A DNA stretch of 64,000 nucleotides from Heterohyrax brucei (GCA_028571685.1 CM053166.1:64628111-64692110), one strand, 5' to 3'; positions 47,231 through 56,439 are shown, counted from the first letter of the stretch. The notes: generated by a model not told the origin, from the letters alone. Numbers and translations: made by a program.

Positions 47231-48144
47231 AGGTGCATACTCGGTGAAGCTACACGAAAACCTGACGAATTTCATTCAGTAAGCATGCAAATATCTGTCC
47301 AGTAAAAGATAATCCAAAGATTATAGCTTTTTGCCTTGAAAGAAAGTTGTATCTAAATATTGTCATTTTTACCTTAACGTTCTTTTATTAAATCATCTAT
47401 ATATACCAGCTTCTCAAATCCCTTCAAACTGTTCTTAATATCCCACTGGTTCCTGCATTAATTAATGAGCTGAATAAAAATTTTGGCAGATGTTCACTGT
47501 ATATATGCATGAGAGTCATGATTTTACCTTTTTTGAAAATTATACCTTAGTATCACTTAACACCTCCCACCCTCGTCTAAAAGCAACTATTCTGGACTAT
47601 CCCTATGGGAAAGAAAGCAGATCAGAGATGCTTCCAAAATGCAAAACAAAACGGAAAATCACTGAGGTAAGGTAAAAAAAAAAAATGCTTTCAATCTTGG
47701 AAGTGAAAAAAAGAAAAGCAATCACCATAGAAACCAGTGTGATTAAAAATGACCTTTATTCAGTCCCTATTCTGTTCCCAGTCTTCGGTGAAAGAATGGG
47801 ACTGATTTGGGCAGTAGGAAAGAGTAGGGGAATGCATTGTTTGTAAACAAGAGCTATTGTTGACTTTCAGATTTGATTACAGATTGTTTCTCCATTCATT
47901 GACCTTCCCTCCCCTGGGGCTTCTTTAGCTAAAAAACAAAGAGCATTTCATTTCATTTTTTGTTCATTTAACAAAGTGTTGCGATTATTACACCATTTCC
48001 TGAGGTATGACTTTTATCTCTTTGCATATCCTCATTTTCAAAGGTCACCAAAGTCATTTTTCAAGGATTGAGCAAGCATTTGGTTACTACCCACTAATGT
48101 CAGACAAGTACCAGGTGATAAGCCATGCCCTGTACAGGTGGATC
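47231..48144. other. Unassigned spacer 5' of the provirus
   Basis: About 900 bp with no recognised repeat or gene. It is the immediate left flank of the provirus. Confidence 0.45.
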
Positions 48145-48149
48145 CTAAA
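48145..48149 (+). repeat. Target-site duplication CTAAA, left
   Basis: Repeats exactly at 54490-54494, next to the 3' LTR end. Confidence 0.9.
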
Positions 48150-48559
48150 TAATATAGAGACTGAAAAATTTTCCTTCCCCCCCATCCTTGCTGTTCCTAC
48201 ACCCACCTAGCTCCCCCTTCATTTCACAGCAGCTCTCGCCAGACAAGGACACTCTCCCCTGATAAGCCCGGCTCCCAGGCTGGCCGGATAACCCCTGTTT
48301 CCTTTTCCCAGCTCGACTCCCCAGCTGGCCGGAGACTCCCCATTCCTTTCCCAGACCGGCACCCCAGCTGGCAAGATGTGATAACCCATTCCCCTTTTCC
48401 TTTTCCAGCCCGGCCCCCTTCCCTTGCCAGATGGGATAGTTTCCTTTCACGAATCTCATGCCTATGCTCCCCTTATCAAAGCCTCCCACCCACCTAGCAG
48501 GATGCCCCCCTCCTCAGAACTCCGCCTGCTTACCCCATTTGTCTCAACCACAACTACAC

Positions 48560-48565
48560 TATAAG
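48560..48565 (+). promoter_or_regulatory. LTR TATA box
   Basis: TATAAG within 'cactataagtagag'; identical in the 3' LTR at 54358-54363. It would place transcription start near 48590. Confidence 0.75.
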
Positions 48566-48635
48566 TAGAGACTCAAAACTTGACTCGGGGCCATTTTGTT
48601 GGAACCTGCAGAGGTCCCATTTGGCCCGTCGACGT

Positions 48636-48641
48636 AATAAA
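48636..48641 (+). terminator. LTR polyadenylation signal
   Basis: AATAAA in 'cgtaataaacttgcc', about 76 bp after the TATA box. The copy at 54434-54439 would be the one used for full-length RNA. Confidence 0.8.
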
Positions 48642-48693
48642 CTTGCCCCTTGCCTCCTCCTGGGTGTCGCTCGCTTCATTTTCTTATAACAAT

Positions 48694-48711
48694 TGGTTCC
48701 CTGACCGGGAA
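48694..48711 (+). other. tRNA-Glu primer-binding site
   Basis: TGGTTCCCTGACCGGGAA, two bases after the LTR end, complementary over 18 of 18 nt to the 3' end of tRNA-Glu(TTC) including CCA. Minus-strand DNA synthesis starts here. tRNA-Glu priming is known for some class I ERVs; betaretroviruses normally use tRNA-Lys, so the outer frame of the element is class I. Confidence 0.9.
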
Positions 48712-48936
48712 GCGAAGGGACTGAAGCGAACGAAGTGACCCCTTGAGTCACCGGCCTCTTGGGACCTCGGCCGTCGGCCCGGGGCGGACAGGCCAGGAGG
48801 GACAGGCGCCACTCGTTTTCCAGTTAACGAGGTTCCTCCACCTCTCCGCCCCTGCCCGCCGGAGAGGCTTCCAGAGATGCAGGACCCTAAAAGGACCAGG
48901 TAACAGGCATCCGGTACCAGGCGCCAGAAAATTTCA

Positions 48937-48948
48937 GTTCAGGTAAGG
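48937..48948 (+). promoter_or_regulatory. Candidate major splice donor
   Basis: TTCAG/GTAAGG-type consensus with the exon end at 48942. It lies in the leader between the primer-binding site and the gag start, where retroviral major donors sit. Confidence 0.6.
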
Positions 48949-49258
48949 CCCCGGGGCTGCCCCAGCTCAGTCAGGACCGCCCTCAACAGGGCGAAGGGGA
49001 GACTGATCACCTCCCGGCCTTTGTGCCCCAGTTCAGGATTCCCCCTCCGGGTGGAAGTCTCAGTCTGTGTGAGTGAATTCTGTGTTGTGTGAATGTATTT
49101 GTGCCTCCATGTTTGGGCCTTGTTCTGCGGCTCCGTGTGGACTCATAAGGCAGAACGGTGTGAGCAGAGCCCACCTAAGTCCCCGCGAGGGGAACGGCCA
49201 GAGGGGCATCTGAGTGGTCCTCATGGCAAGTCTGTGGTCTCACTTGGACGCCGTCAAC

Positions 49259-49318
49259 ATGGGTGGGACACACAGCAAACCTGCTTTTAAAAGGTTTATG
49301 AGCCATAAAGAGTTCTAA
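49259..49318 (+). pseudogene. gag start remnant
   Basis: ATG at 49259 followed by Gly-Gly-Thr, a myristoylation-type N terminus as in gammaretroviral matrix proteins. The frame closes after 19 residues with TAA at 49316-49318. No capsid major-homology region or nucleocapsid zinc knuckle is visible downstream, so gag is lost apart from this stub. Gag builds the particle; without it the element must rely on other proviruses. Confidence 0.65.
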
Positions 49319-49806
49319 AAATAAGGGAGAACTCTTTATAGTTATTTAAGAGCGAAGAATTGTGCCGTAGGGAGTCTAGAGAAGACTCCTTATAGAAACC
49401 TCCTTTTCCTGAGTCTTTTTTTTTCCTCCTCTTCCTAAATAGCTGCGGCTCCTTTAAGAAGCCAGCAGCCAGCAGCGGCTGCTCTGCGGCGCCTCCGCCA
49501 CTTCAGCTGCTTTGGGTGGCAGGCACAAAAGATTTGGAGGAGCAGACCGCAGGTTTTCTCTCTGCGCTCAGCCTCCCCCGCCCCCTGGGGATCTGTGCAT
49601 GGTGCGTTAGTGGCCTAGGGGCAATCAGTACAACAGTGGAATTCATAAAAGTTTTGCTACCTGAGTTCCCTCCCTTTTCACTTTGTTTTGCTTTTAATCT
49701 GCCATCAGAGAATTTCGAACGGCCTTTCCAGCGTTATCAGTGAAATGCCCTCCCCCGGGGGATGAGAAACCCTTTCACTCTTGGTCGGAAGTTTGTTGAT
49801 GCTGTG
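49319..49806. other. Proviral interior without identifiable gene
   Basis: Includes a GC-rich, CAG/GCAGC-rich stretch at 49440-49600 that is unlike the rest of the provirus. Could be remnant gag, leader or captured host sequence. No open frame of note apart from a 75-codon stretch at 49516-49743 with no recognisable domain. Confidence 0.5.
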
Positions 49807-49917
49807 ATGGAAAGTGTTAAAAAAAAAACAAGTTCACTCTGTTTCTGTTGGCTCACCCTAATCATTCTTTTTTCTACAGGAGTGCTGAATAACTCTCACC
49901 TCTGTCCTAAAAGCTAG
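49807..49917 (+). pseudogene. env-type signal peptide, truncated
   Basis: 36-codon frame: basic N terminus, a hydrophobic core of about 17 residues (49834-49884), then a polar stretch, ending at TAG 49915-49917. This is the shape of a retroviral Env signal sequence. It lies where the betaretrovirus-like block begins, so the surface subunit that should follow is absent. Too short for certainty; a strong splice-acceptor consensus overlaps it. Confidence 0.5.
49863..49880 (+). promoter_or_regulatory. Candidate splice acceptor
   Basis: Pyrimidine tract plus CTACAG/G at 49879/49880, with a branch-like CTAAT at 49858-49862. In combination with the donor at 48942 it would make a spliced non-coding proviral RNA. 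Confidence 0.5.
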
Positions 49918-50081
49918 AGACTTGGTAATTACTCCAGATAAAATCCAAACTCAGCCTCCAATTTCTTACTTGGGCCGTGTTTAAATAATACCACAGTACC
50001 TTGTGTTCCCTTTGTCTTAAAAAAACCACACACTTAAAAACTTTAAATGACTTTCAAAAGCTGCTCGGTGCTATCATTTAA
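49916..50081 (+). pseudogene. Betaretrovirus-like reverse transcriptase remnant
   Basis: Two short blocks in different frames resemble the region after the RT active site in betaretroviral pol: one with 'ITPDKIQ..ISYLG' ending in a stop near 49980, and one with 'LKTLNDFQKLLG' at about 50029-50070 followed by a stop. A frameshift separates them. No YMDD active-site segment precedes, so the RT palm is missing. Confidence 0.7.
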
Positions 50082-50817
50082 CTGTTATTAAAATCAACTC
50101 CTGCAAAGTTGGTCCGAGTACAGCACGGGGCTTACGACTAATTAATCACGGCCAGTTACAGGTTCCTTTGTTCCTTCTTTGATCTTTAAGAGGTTAACTT
50201 TCAGACTGGAGAACAAAAACTACATTTTATATATTCACAGTGCGGTCTCTTGTGAGAATGTATAGCTGAAAAATGTTCTCTTGGGTTTTGGGCTTCACCT
50301 GATGTAAACAGTCTGGCTGGAGTTTCCTGTGACTATTTATTATGTGCACAATTGTCTGTGAAACCCCAGGTGTGACAAATATGAAGGGAATATAAAAAGG
50401 ATATGAGCAAGTGAAAAAGGCTGGGTAGTTAAAGGAGAAGAAAATATTGGAAAAGGCTGGATAGCTAAAAGGGAAGGAAGGCTGAAGGAGAGAGAAACAG
50501 AAAGAAAAGAAAGTGTCACACAGATAAAAACTGAAAAAGGAAAAGGACAAGGAAGTCAGAACATGAGACTGTGGGGAATCTTTAAATTGGGTTTGATAAA
50601 TGCAATTTTCGGCAGTCTTGATTTTACAGTCCACCGAGACTGAATTTGTCTCAAAAACTCTTGCCTGGCTAAGATGATTGTATATATCATAAAAGTACAT
50701 ACTTTTAACTAAGGGTAGTCCTCCTTACCAATAATAAAAATTACCCCACGGGGTTTAAAGGCTGGACAATTACGACAAATGAATATTACTAAAAACTCTG
50801 TTATGTCCAGGTATACG
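50082..50817. other. Proviral interior, unassigned, purine-rich
   Basis: No convincing pol similarity. 50414-50490 holds an imperfect tandem duplication of about 38 bp around 'aaaaggctgg.tag.taaa'. The long antisense frame over 50227-50700 encodes a Phe/Ser-rich low-complexity peptide and is a consequence of this purine bias. Confidence 0.5.
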
Positions 50818-50998
50818 GCTTCAGCTCACAGGAGAGAAACTTACAAGGATGTAATTCGACACCTCCTTTGTCGCTTTACAAGCCGCTAGATTCCCTCACA
50901 TCTCAAAACAGACAGTTCTCCGGCTTATACTTTTAAGAGTTTTCAGGAATCTTACCATACCTTTAAAATTATAAACACGGCTTACCATATCATTTAAT
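50818..50998 (+). pseudogene. Betaretrovirus-like integrase core remnant
   Basis: Readable segments before and after a stop at about 50887: 'KDVIRHLL' near 50844-50867 and 'LKTDSSPAYT..SFQE' near 50902-50949. The latter is the second catalytic-Asp motif of the integrase DDE core (Asp codon 50911-50913). In-frame stops follow near 50995. Integrase inserts viral DNA into chromosomes; this piece lacks the zinc-binding domain and the rest of the core. Confidence 0.75.
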
Positions 50999-51382
50999 AA
51001 GATACCCTTTTATTATCAATCACTTGCTATTAGCCAGGCCGTAGAAATAGAAATTGTGTTTTCACAGGATACTGACTTTCCTATCTAAATTCTTGAGAGG
51101 CTAATTCGAGTCATAGGCACAACCTGACACCATTCCTTCTGGGAGATCTCCCCAGCAACAGTGAAGTCAATGCCAAGATATCGTGTGATTGGTGCCTGCC
51201 GACTCCTCCGTCCCTTCTCTTCTATAGCCAGCTCATCACAGTGCGATTGCTGACAAGCACCCCCACCAACTTAAGATCACACAGGGGGCTATGCTGCCAA
51301 TGGCTGAGAGGGAGAGAACTCTGGACTCGGACATAAACTAACCCAATCTCTCCTGAATAAAACAGTCACTACTTGTGTAACA

Positions 51383-51760
51383 GGGACCAATGACTTGAAA
51401 AAAAGGTGACTGTCACACAGGACAATGAAACCTGCCAATGTAACCTGTTTTGACATCACATGCTTTAACTGTAATCTTGCTAATTGTGTGGGCCCCCTTG
51501 GGGAAGGGAAACTTATGATTGTTCTACATCAACCTCCCTTTGTGGTACTGCCTGTAAACTTGTCAGAACCCTGGTATCGGGACAAAGGGCTACAAGTGAT
51601 AGAAAAATTGTAAGAGTTGATTAGGCCTAAGCGGGCTGTGGGATTAGTTATTATGGGAATAACTGCACTTGTATCTGCTATAATCGCCGTGGTCATTACT
51701 CAGAATATACAAACTGCTTAATTTACAGATAATGTGGTTCATAGTATGTTACAGCTTATG
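51383..51760 (+). pseudogene. Betaretrovirus-like env: end of SU, cleavage site and fusion peptide
   Basis: 51425-51612 is an open, Cys-rich stretch with an 'FVVLPV..EPWY' block like the end of betaretroviral SU. A stop at 51611-51613 is followed in the same frame by the furin-type site RPKR (51623-51634) and a hydrophobic, Gly/Ala/Ile-rich segment of about 28 residues (fusion peptide position), then a second stop at 51719-51721. Env mediates receptor binding and fusion; these lesions disable it. Confidence 0.78.
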
Positions 51761-52339
51761 AGTACTCAGAAATGATTAATCTAAAAGTAAAACAAAGCTA
51801 GAGCTACTATTTAAAACTACACGACAACATTAGCTTGTCAACAAGTCAGGAGTCCCAGCTCATCATCTCTGTGAATCTCTGAACCTGTTTTCTCTTTGTA
51901 AAATAGAGGGGCTGGGCAAGACACTTACCAAGATTACTTTACCTCGGACTTCTCTAGTTCTTATAAGAAGGAGGATGGATGGTTTTTCAAAGGGGGGGGG
52001 GTGAGCAGAGAAAAGTCTGAGATGAGAGGTATGCGAGGTGTGTTTGCCTCTGACCCAGAGTCAGTTCTGGTCCTTTTCCAGAGACTAGCCCCTCCTTTCT
52101 CTGCCTCCAAAACAAACATGCTGATTTTTTGTTTATTTAAGTATCACCTAAAAATCAATCCCTCATTAGATTTGGATTTCAAGGAAATCTTCCTTGCTTC
52201 TGAAGAGCCCTTGGCTTCAGACTACTAACTTGTACCCTTAAATCGGCTGCCCTAAGAATATCAAACAAAAGTTGCAGGGCCTTTTACTCCGTGGGTGACT
52301 TTCTCCTGGATACATGACAATTAAGTCAGAACTCTGCTC
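51761..52339. other. Proviral interior, unassigned
   Basis: Separates the fusion-peptide region from the TM ectodomain, which are normally adjacent. It includes a G9 run at about 51992-52000. Origin unknown; may be an insertion in the ancestral env. Confidence 0.45.
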
Positions 52340-53069
52340 CGGAGTACACCCAGTCCCTGAGATTCAGAATCTGGGAGTTTACCTTGAAGTGTGGATTCAG
52401 ACTCTTTCTTATAGTAATAGGAAATCTGGTTCAAACTTTACAACACCAAGCCAGGCTGACTTGTCATGCTGAATTTATCTAGATTTGTGTGACTAACAAA
52501 ACTCACAATATAAACACAGATACATGGGAAAGAGTTAAACAACATCTAGAAAATATGTGGGAACACACTAATGAAACTCTACACCTAACACAGTTACATT
52601 CAGAAATTCTGACACTAAGTCATACTCCTTTACCCTTTAATACTGCTGTGACAGCTGAAAGATTTTCTGAATGACCTTAAGAACATGTTTTCTGGGCCTC
52701 TTAACCAAATCTGACACTTATTAATCCCCATGATCATAATCAGGAAAACTGTCCTCTCGATAATACTCTATACACCCTTGTCTGCTTAAACTAATTTGCA
52801 GAAGTCTACAACAGCTACTGATAAATGGCCACTAATAGATGTTCATCACCTGAAACTGCAAACACAGCGTGGGCGCCCCCCACCATGTTTACTATATAAC
52901 CCACTGCGGTAGTCAGGGACAGGTGAGATGCTTCTTGATCTGTGTTTGCCTAAGACAGGACTCTATCGCTAGAGGATAGGGTTCCGATGACGGGAAAGAC
53001 ACAGAAACAAAGAAGCATGACCTAACAGACACGCAGGTGGGACAGCTGGGAGCCAGCTGATTTTTATAA
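52340..53069 (+). pseudogene. Betaretrovirus-like env: TM ectodomain and tail remnant
   Basis: 52489-52674 is the best block ('W..VK.HL....N.TL.L..L..EI' pattern) and matches the TM ectodomain of class II env, preceded by 'LTCHAEFI' and a stop. After TGA/stop codons from 52672 the frame continues only in scraps to about 52900. No clear membrane span remains. Confidence 0.68.
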
Positions 53070-53080
53070 TAAAGGGGAGA
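53070..53080 (+). other. Internal polypurine tract of the captured betaretroviral piece
   Basis: TAAAGGGGAGA directly before TGTCGGGAG.. (53081), the arrangement of a polypurine tract and LTR start. It is not at the end of this provirus. Confidence 0.6.
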
Positions 53081-53300
53081 TGTCGGGAGCGGCCCCTCCC
53101 CTCCAACATGAGGATCAAGGAAATGCCTTCTAAGAGGGACTTCAACCCCTCGATTTATGAGATTATATCAGGACAATCTGACTAGGAACTTCTGAGGAAC
53201 AGAGATCAGAGGAACAGATTTCAATACAACATGCCTAGTAACACTGAGGCCTGCCCAGTCTCACTAACTTCCCCCTAATTACGTCCCCCCCCTTCCCTTT
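53081..53300 (+). repeat. Partial foreign LTR (U3 start) inside the provirus
   Basis: Begins TGTCGGGAGCGG and shares nothing with the provirus's own LTRs. No R or U5 follows. With the tract before it, this marks the 3' end of the captured betaretrovirus-like segment. The right limit is uncertain. Confidence 0.5.
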
Positions 53301-53909
53301 TCTCCGCAAACACAGGTTTACAGAGTAACTTTTGACAGACTTTCCAAGGAAGTCTCCACACAGCCATTAAAGCTATACAAAGGGCTGGATTAGGGGATGA
53401 CAGACACTTACTCTCTACTCAGGGAGAAATAAATAAAAAGCTATCAGAGACATTCAATACAGACATGGACCAAGTTACTGACACACTTCTTATACTTCAG
53501 AATCAAATTAACTCCCTGGTAGCAGTTACTTTACAAAACAAACAAGCGTGAGACTTATTACTGGCAAAGAAGGGCGGGACCTATATGACTCTGGGCAAAG
53601 AATGGTGATATGTTATAAATGCTTCTAACATTGTCACGTCTAAGATTACAGAGCTCAAAAGCCGAATTGAACAGAGACGATGTGAACTTACCCAGTCTGG
53701 ATGGGGACTCATGTCAAATTGGGCCACCTGGTTGGCCCTCCCTGTGGGGACAACTCGTCTTCAGATTCATAGTCCTGACCTTCGGACCCTGCCTCCTGCA
53801 CCACCTACGAGACCAACTAGAACAGAACTTACTCAACAAAACCGTCTCCAGGGTCCTGACCCTCCGAACTTATCAACAACTTCCCCAAGCTGACGTTGAA
53901 GAATTGTGA
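53301..53909 (+). pseudogene. Gammaretrovirus-like env TM subunit, broken
   Basis: The ectodomain reads in one frame from about 53320 with an 'LQNQINSLVAVTLQN' heptad/immunosuppressive-type region near 53500-53540, interrupted by TGA at 53549-53551 and 53606-53608. A frame change between about 53700 and 53760 leads to the membrane span and cytoplasmic tail ('FGPCLLHHL', near 53788-53814) ending at TGA 53907-53909. The tail form is typical of class I env. No surface subunit of this type is present upstream. Confidence 0.75.
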
Positions 53910-53919
53910 TACCCACCCT

Positions 53920-53947
53920 TATCAAAGGGGGGTATCAAAGGGGGGAA
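53920..53947 (+). other. Duplicated polypurine tract
   Basis: Exact 13-bp tandem repeat TATCAAAGGGGGG at 53920-53932 and 53933-53945, then AA and the 3' LTR. The second tract is the functional one by position; it primes plus-strand DNA. Confidence 0.85.
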
Positions 53948-54489
53948 TAATATAGAGACTGAAAAATTTTCCTTCCCCCCCATCCTTGCTGTTCCTACAC
54001 CCACCTAGCTCCCCCTTCATTTCACAGCAGCTCTCGCCAGACAAGGACACTCTCCCCTGATAAGCCCGGCTCCCAGGCTGGCCGGATAATCCCTGTTTCC
54101 TTTTCCCAGCTCGACTCCCCAGCTGGCCGGAGACTCCCCATTCCTTTCCCAGACCGGCACCCCAGCTGGCAAGATGTGATAACCCATTCCCCTTTTCCTT
54201 TTCCAGCCCGGCCCCCTTCCCTTGCCAGATGGGATAGTTTCCTTTCACGAATCTCATGCCTATGCTCCCCTTATCAAAGCCTCCCACCCACCTAGCAGGA
54301 TGCCCCCCTCCTCAGAACTCCACCTGCTTACCCCATTTGTCTCAACCACAACTACACTATAAGTAGAGACTCAAAACTTGACTTGGGGCCATTTTGTTGG
54401 AACCTGCAGAGGTCCCATTTGGCCCGTCGACGTAATAAACTTGCCCCTTGCCTCCTCCTGGGTGTCGCTCGCTTCATTTTCTTCTAACA
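53948..54489 (+). repeat. 3' LTR
   Basis: 542 bp, four differences from the 5' LTR over the full length. TATA at 54358-54363, AATAAA at 54434-54439. Right terminus TAACA followed by the CTAAA duplication. Confidence 0.92.
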
Positions 54490-54494
54490 CTAAA
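54490..54494 (+). repeat. Target-site duplication CTAAA, right
   Basis: Matches 48145-48149. Confidence 0.9.
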
Positions 54495-54504
54495 TGCTTG
54501 AGTT

Positions 54505-54658
54505 ATGAAAAGAGCAGAATAGACACAGAGACACACACACAGGGGGAAGACAGATGCCAAGGAATTCCCAGGACTACTGAAGAAACAGACCTCCCCCTAA
54601 AACCATGCTCTGAACTTGAACTTCTAGCATCATGTGAGAAAATAAATTTCTGCTCTGT
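54505..54658 (+). mobile_element. MaLR-type LTR 3' fragment, sense
   Basis: 'ccccctaaaaccatgctctgaacttgaacttctagc' and 'gtgagaaaataaatttctgctctgt' fit the 3' part of the MaLR-type LTRs; the final 'ttaaagcca..' segment is absent. Confidence 0.55.
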
Positions 54659-54856
54659 ATAGTATGGGGCCAATAGATGAGTGTTAGATGGCCACTAGCA
54701 AGCTTTTAGGACTCTGGACACTACTCATCCAAGCGGAATGTAGAACATTTTCTTTATGAACTATATTATGCCAATTGACCTAGATGGTCCCCAAGACCAT
54801 GATCCCTAAACCTGAGACCCAATAACTTAGTCCATAATGGTATTTGGATATCTCCA

Positions 54857-54952
54857 GGCACTCCTTGGAAACTCTGTGGGGCAGTTCTCCTCTGTCCTAT
54901 AGGGTCACTATGAATTGGAATCAACTTGACAGCAGTTGGTTCGGTTCGGTTC
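54857..54952 (+). mobile_element. AfroSINE 3' half with (GGTTC)n tail
   Basis: 'ggcactccttggaaactctgtggggcagttctcctctgtcc..actatgaattggaatcaacttgacagcag' (quoted in parts), then TTGGTTCGGTTCGGTTCGG. Confidence 0.83.
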
Positions 54953-56062
54953 GGTTGTGTCTGACTTTGCCTTAGTCAAGCTGTGCTGCCTTACCCTATA
55001 CTGTGTGTTGTTCTTCCCTTCACCAAAGTTAACACTTGTCTGCTATCTAGTAAATGACTTCCTCTCTTGGTATCTCACTGTAGCTTTCATTTGCATTTCT
55101 CTAATAGCTAATGATCATGAGCATTTCCTCACATATTAGCTACCTCAATGTCTTCTTTAGTGAAGTGCCTGTTTATATCCTTTGCCCATTTTTTAATTGG
55201 ATTATTTGTCTTTTTGTTGTCGAAGTGTTGAAGCAGTCTATAGAATTTAGACACTTCTAGAATATTTTGTAACCAAATTTTTTCCCCAGTTTGTAGATTC
55301 TTTTTTTTCTTTTTCTTTTACTCTTTTGATGAAGTCTTTTGATGAGCATAAGTATTTAATTTTTGGAAGCTCCCAGTTATCTAGTTTCTCTGTTGGTGTT
55401 TGTGTTTTGTTAATTATTGTTTATATTGTACTTATACCCTGTATTGGGCCACTAGCATTGTCCCTATTTTTTTTGTTCATGGTCTTAATAGTTATAAGTT
55501 TTATCTTTAGGTCTTCTGTCCATTTTGAGCCAATTTTTGTGTATGGTGTGAGGTATGGGTCTTGTTTCACCTTTTTGTAGATGAACATCCAGTTTTGCCA
55601 GCACTGTTTGTTAAAAAGATTGTCTTTTTTCCCATTTAATGGACTTTGGCCCTTTGTCAAAGATCAGCTGACCAGAGATGAATAGATTTATGTCTAGGCT
55701 CTCAATTTTGCATTAGCCTGTGTGTCTGTCTTCGTAGAAGTACCAGTCTGTTTTGATTATTGTGGCTGTATAGTAGTTTCAGAGCTCAGCTTGTGTGAGG
55801 CCTCCCACTTTGTTCTTTTTCAATTATGCTTGCTTGTTTGTGGCCTCTTTATTTTCTACATATAGTTGATGGTTTCTTTTTCTATCTTGTTTAAATAATG
55901 CTGTTCGTATTTGGATCGAGATTGCAAAATATCTGTAGATGGTTTGGGGTAGAATTGACATTTCCTCAATGTTGAGTCTTCCTGTCCATGAACATGGTAT
56001 GTTTTTCCATTTATATAAGCCTCTTTTGGTGTCTTCTAATAGCATTTTGTAGCTTTCTATGT

Positions 56063-56210
56063 ACCCAACCAAACCTAAACCCAATGCTGTCAAGTCAACG
56101 CCAACTCATCATGACCCTATAGAACAGAGTAAGCTGTCCCATAGTTTCCAAGGAGCACCTGGTAGATTTGAACTGCAGCACTTAACCACTATGCCACCAG
56201 GGTTTCCATG
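56063..56210 (-). mobile_element. AfroSINE, antisense, full length
   Basis: 'aaccaaacctaaacccaatgctgtcaagtcaacgccaactc' to 'cttaaccactatgccaccagggtttcc'. It interrupts antisense L1 ORF2. Confidence 0.87.
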
Positions 56211-56439
56211 TGTACAGGTCTTTTATATCCTTGGATATAATTATTCCTAAGCATTGTGTCTTTTTAAGGGCTATATTAAATGCTATTGTTTTCCTTTTTG
56301 AAGTTTTCCTTGTTGGTATATAGAAATACAACTGATTTTTGTATGTTTACCTTGTTTTCTGTTTGTTATTCCTTTGAATCTTACTATTAGTTTCAGTAGT
56401 TTTTGTGTGGAATCTTTGAGATTCTCTATGCATAGGATG

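Larger units (their letters stand above)
48150..48691 (+). repeat. 5' LTR
   Basis: U3 is C-rich with repeated 'cagctggc' and 'ccttttcc' motifs. TATA box at 48560-48565, AATAAA at 48636-48641, end ..TAACA. R should begin about 25-30 bp after the TATA box and end shortly after the AATAAA. The left terminus reads TA instead of TG, in both LTRs. The antisense frame 48145-48489 recurs in the 3' LTR and is not a gene. Confidence 0.92.
48150..54489 (+). mobile_element. Chimeric, defective endogenous retrovirus with near-identical LTRs
   Basis: 6340 bp: LTR 48150-48691, interior 48692-53947, LTR 53948-54489. The LTRs are both 542 bp and differ at four sites (48292/54090, 48524/54322, 48586/54384, 48686/54484), about 0.7%. 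The tRNA-Glu primer-binding site, 5-bp target duplication and polypurine tract show a normal integration. The interior has no intact gene: a gag stub, an env-type signal peptide, decayed betaretrovirus-like pol and env pieces, a second polypurine tract with LTR start, then a broken gammaretrovirus-like TM. The contrast of young LTRs with dead genes points to mobilisation in trans. Confidence 0.92.

Noticed and set aside
49440..49600. Host gene first exon or CpG-island promoter
   Set aside because: GC-rich but inside the provirus between its LTRs; without a match to a host gene it is recorded only as an unexplained patch.
50227..50700. 157-codon antisense open frame within the provirus
   Set aside because: Encodes Phe/Ser/Tyr-rich low-complexity sequence opposite a purine-rich tract; no domain, and antisense to the element.
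53922..54287. 121-codon antisense frame in the 3' LTR, with a twin at 48145-48489
   Set aside because: Present twice only because the LTRs are identical; C-rich U3 sequence read in reverse.
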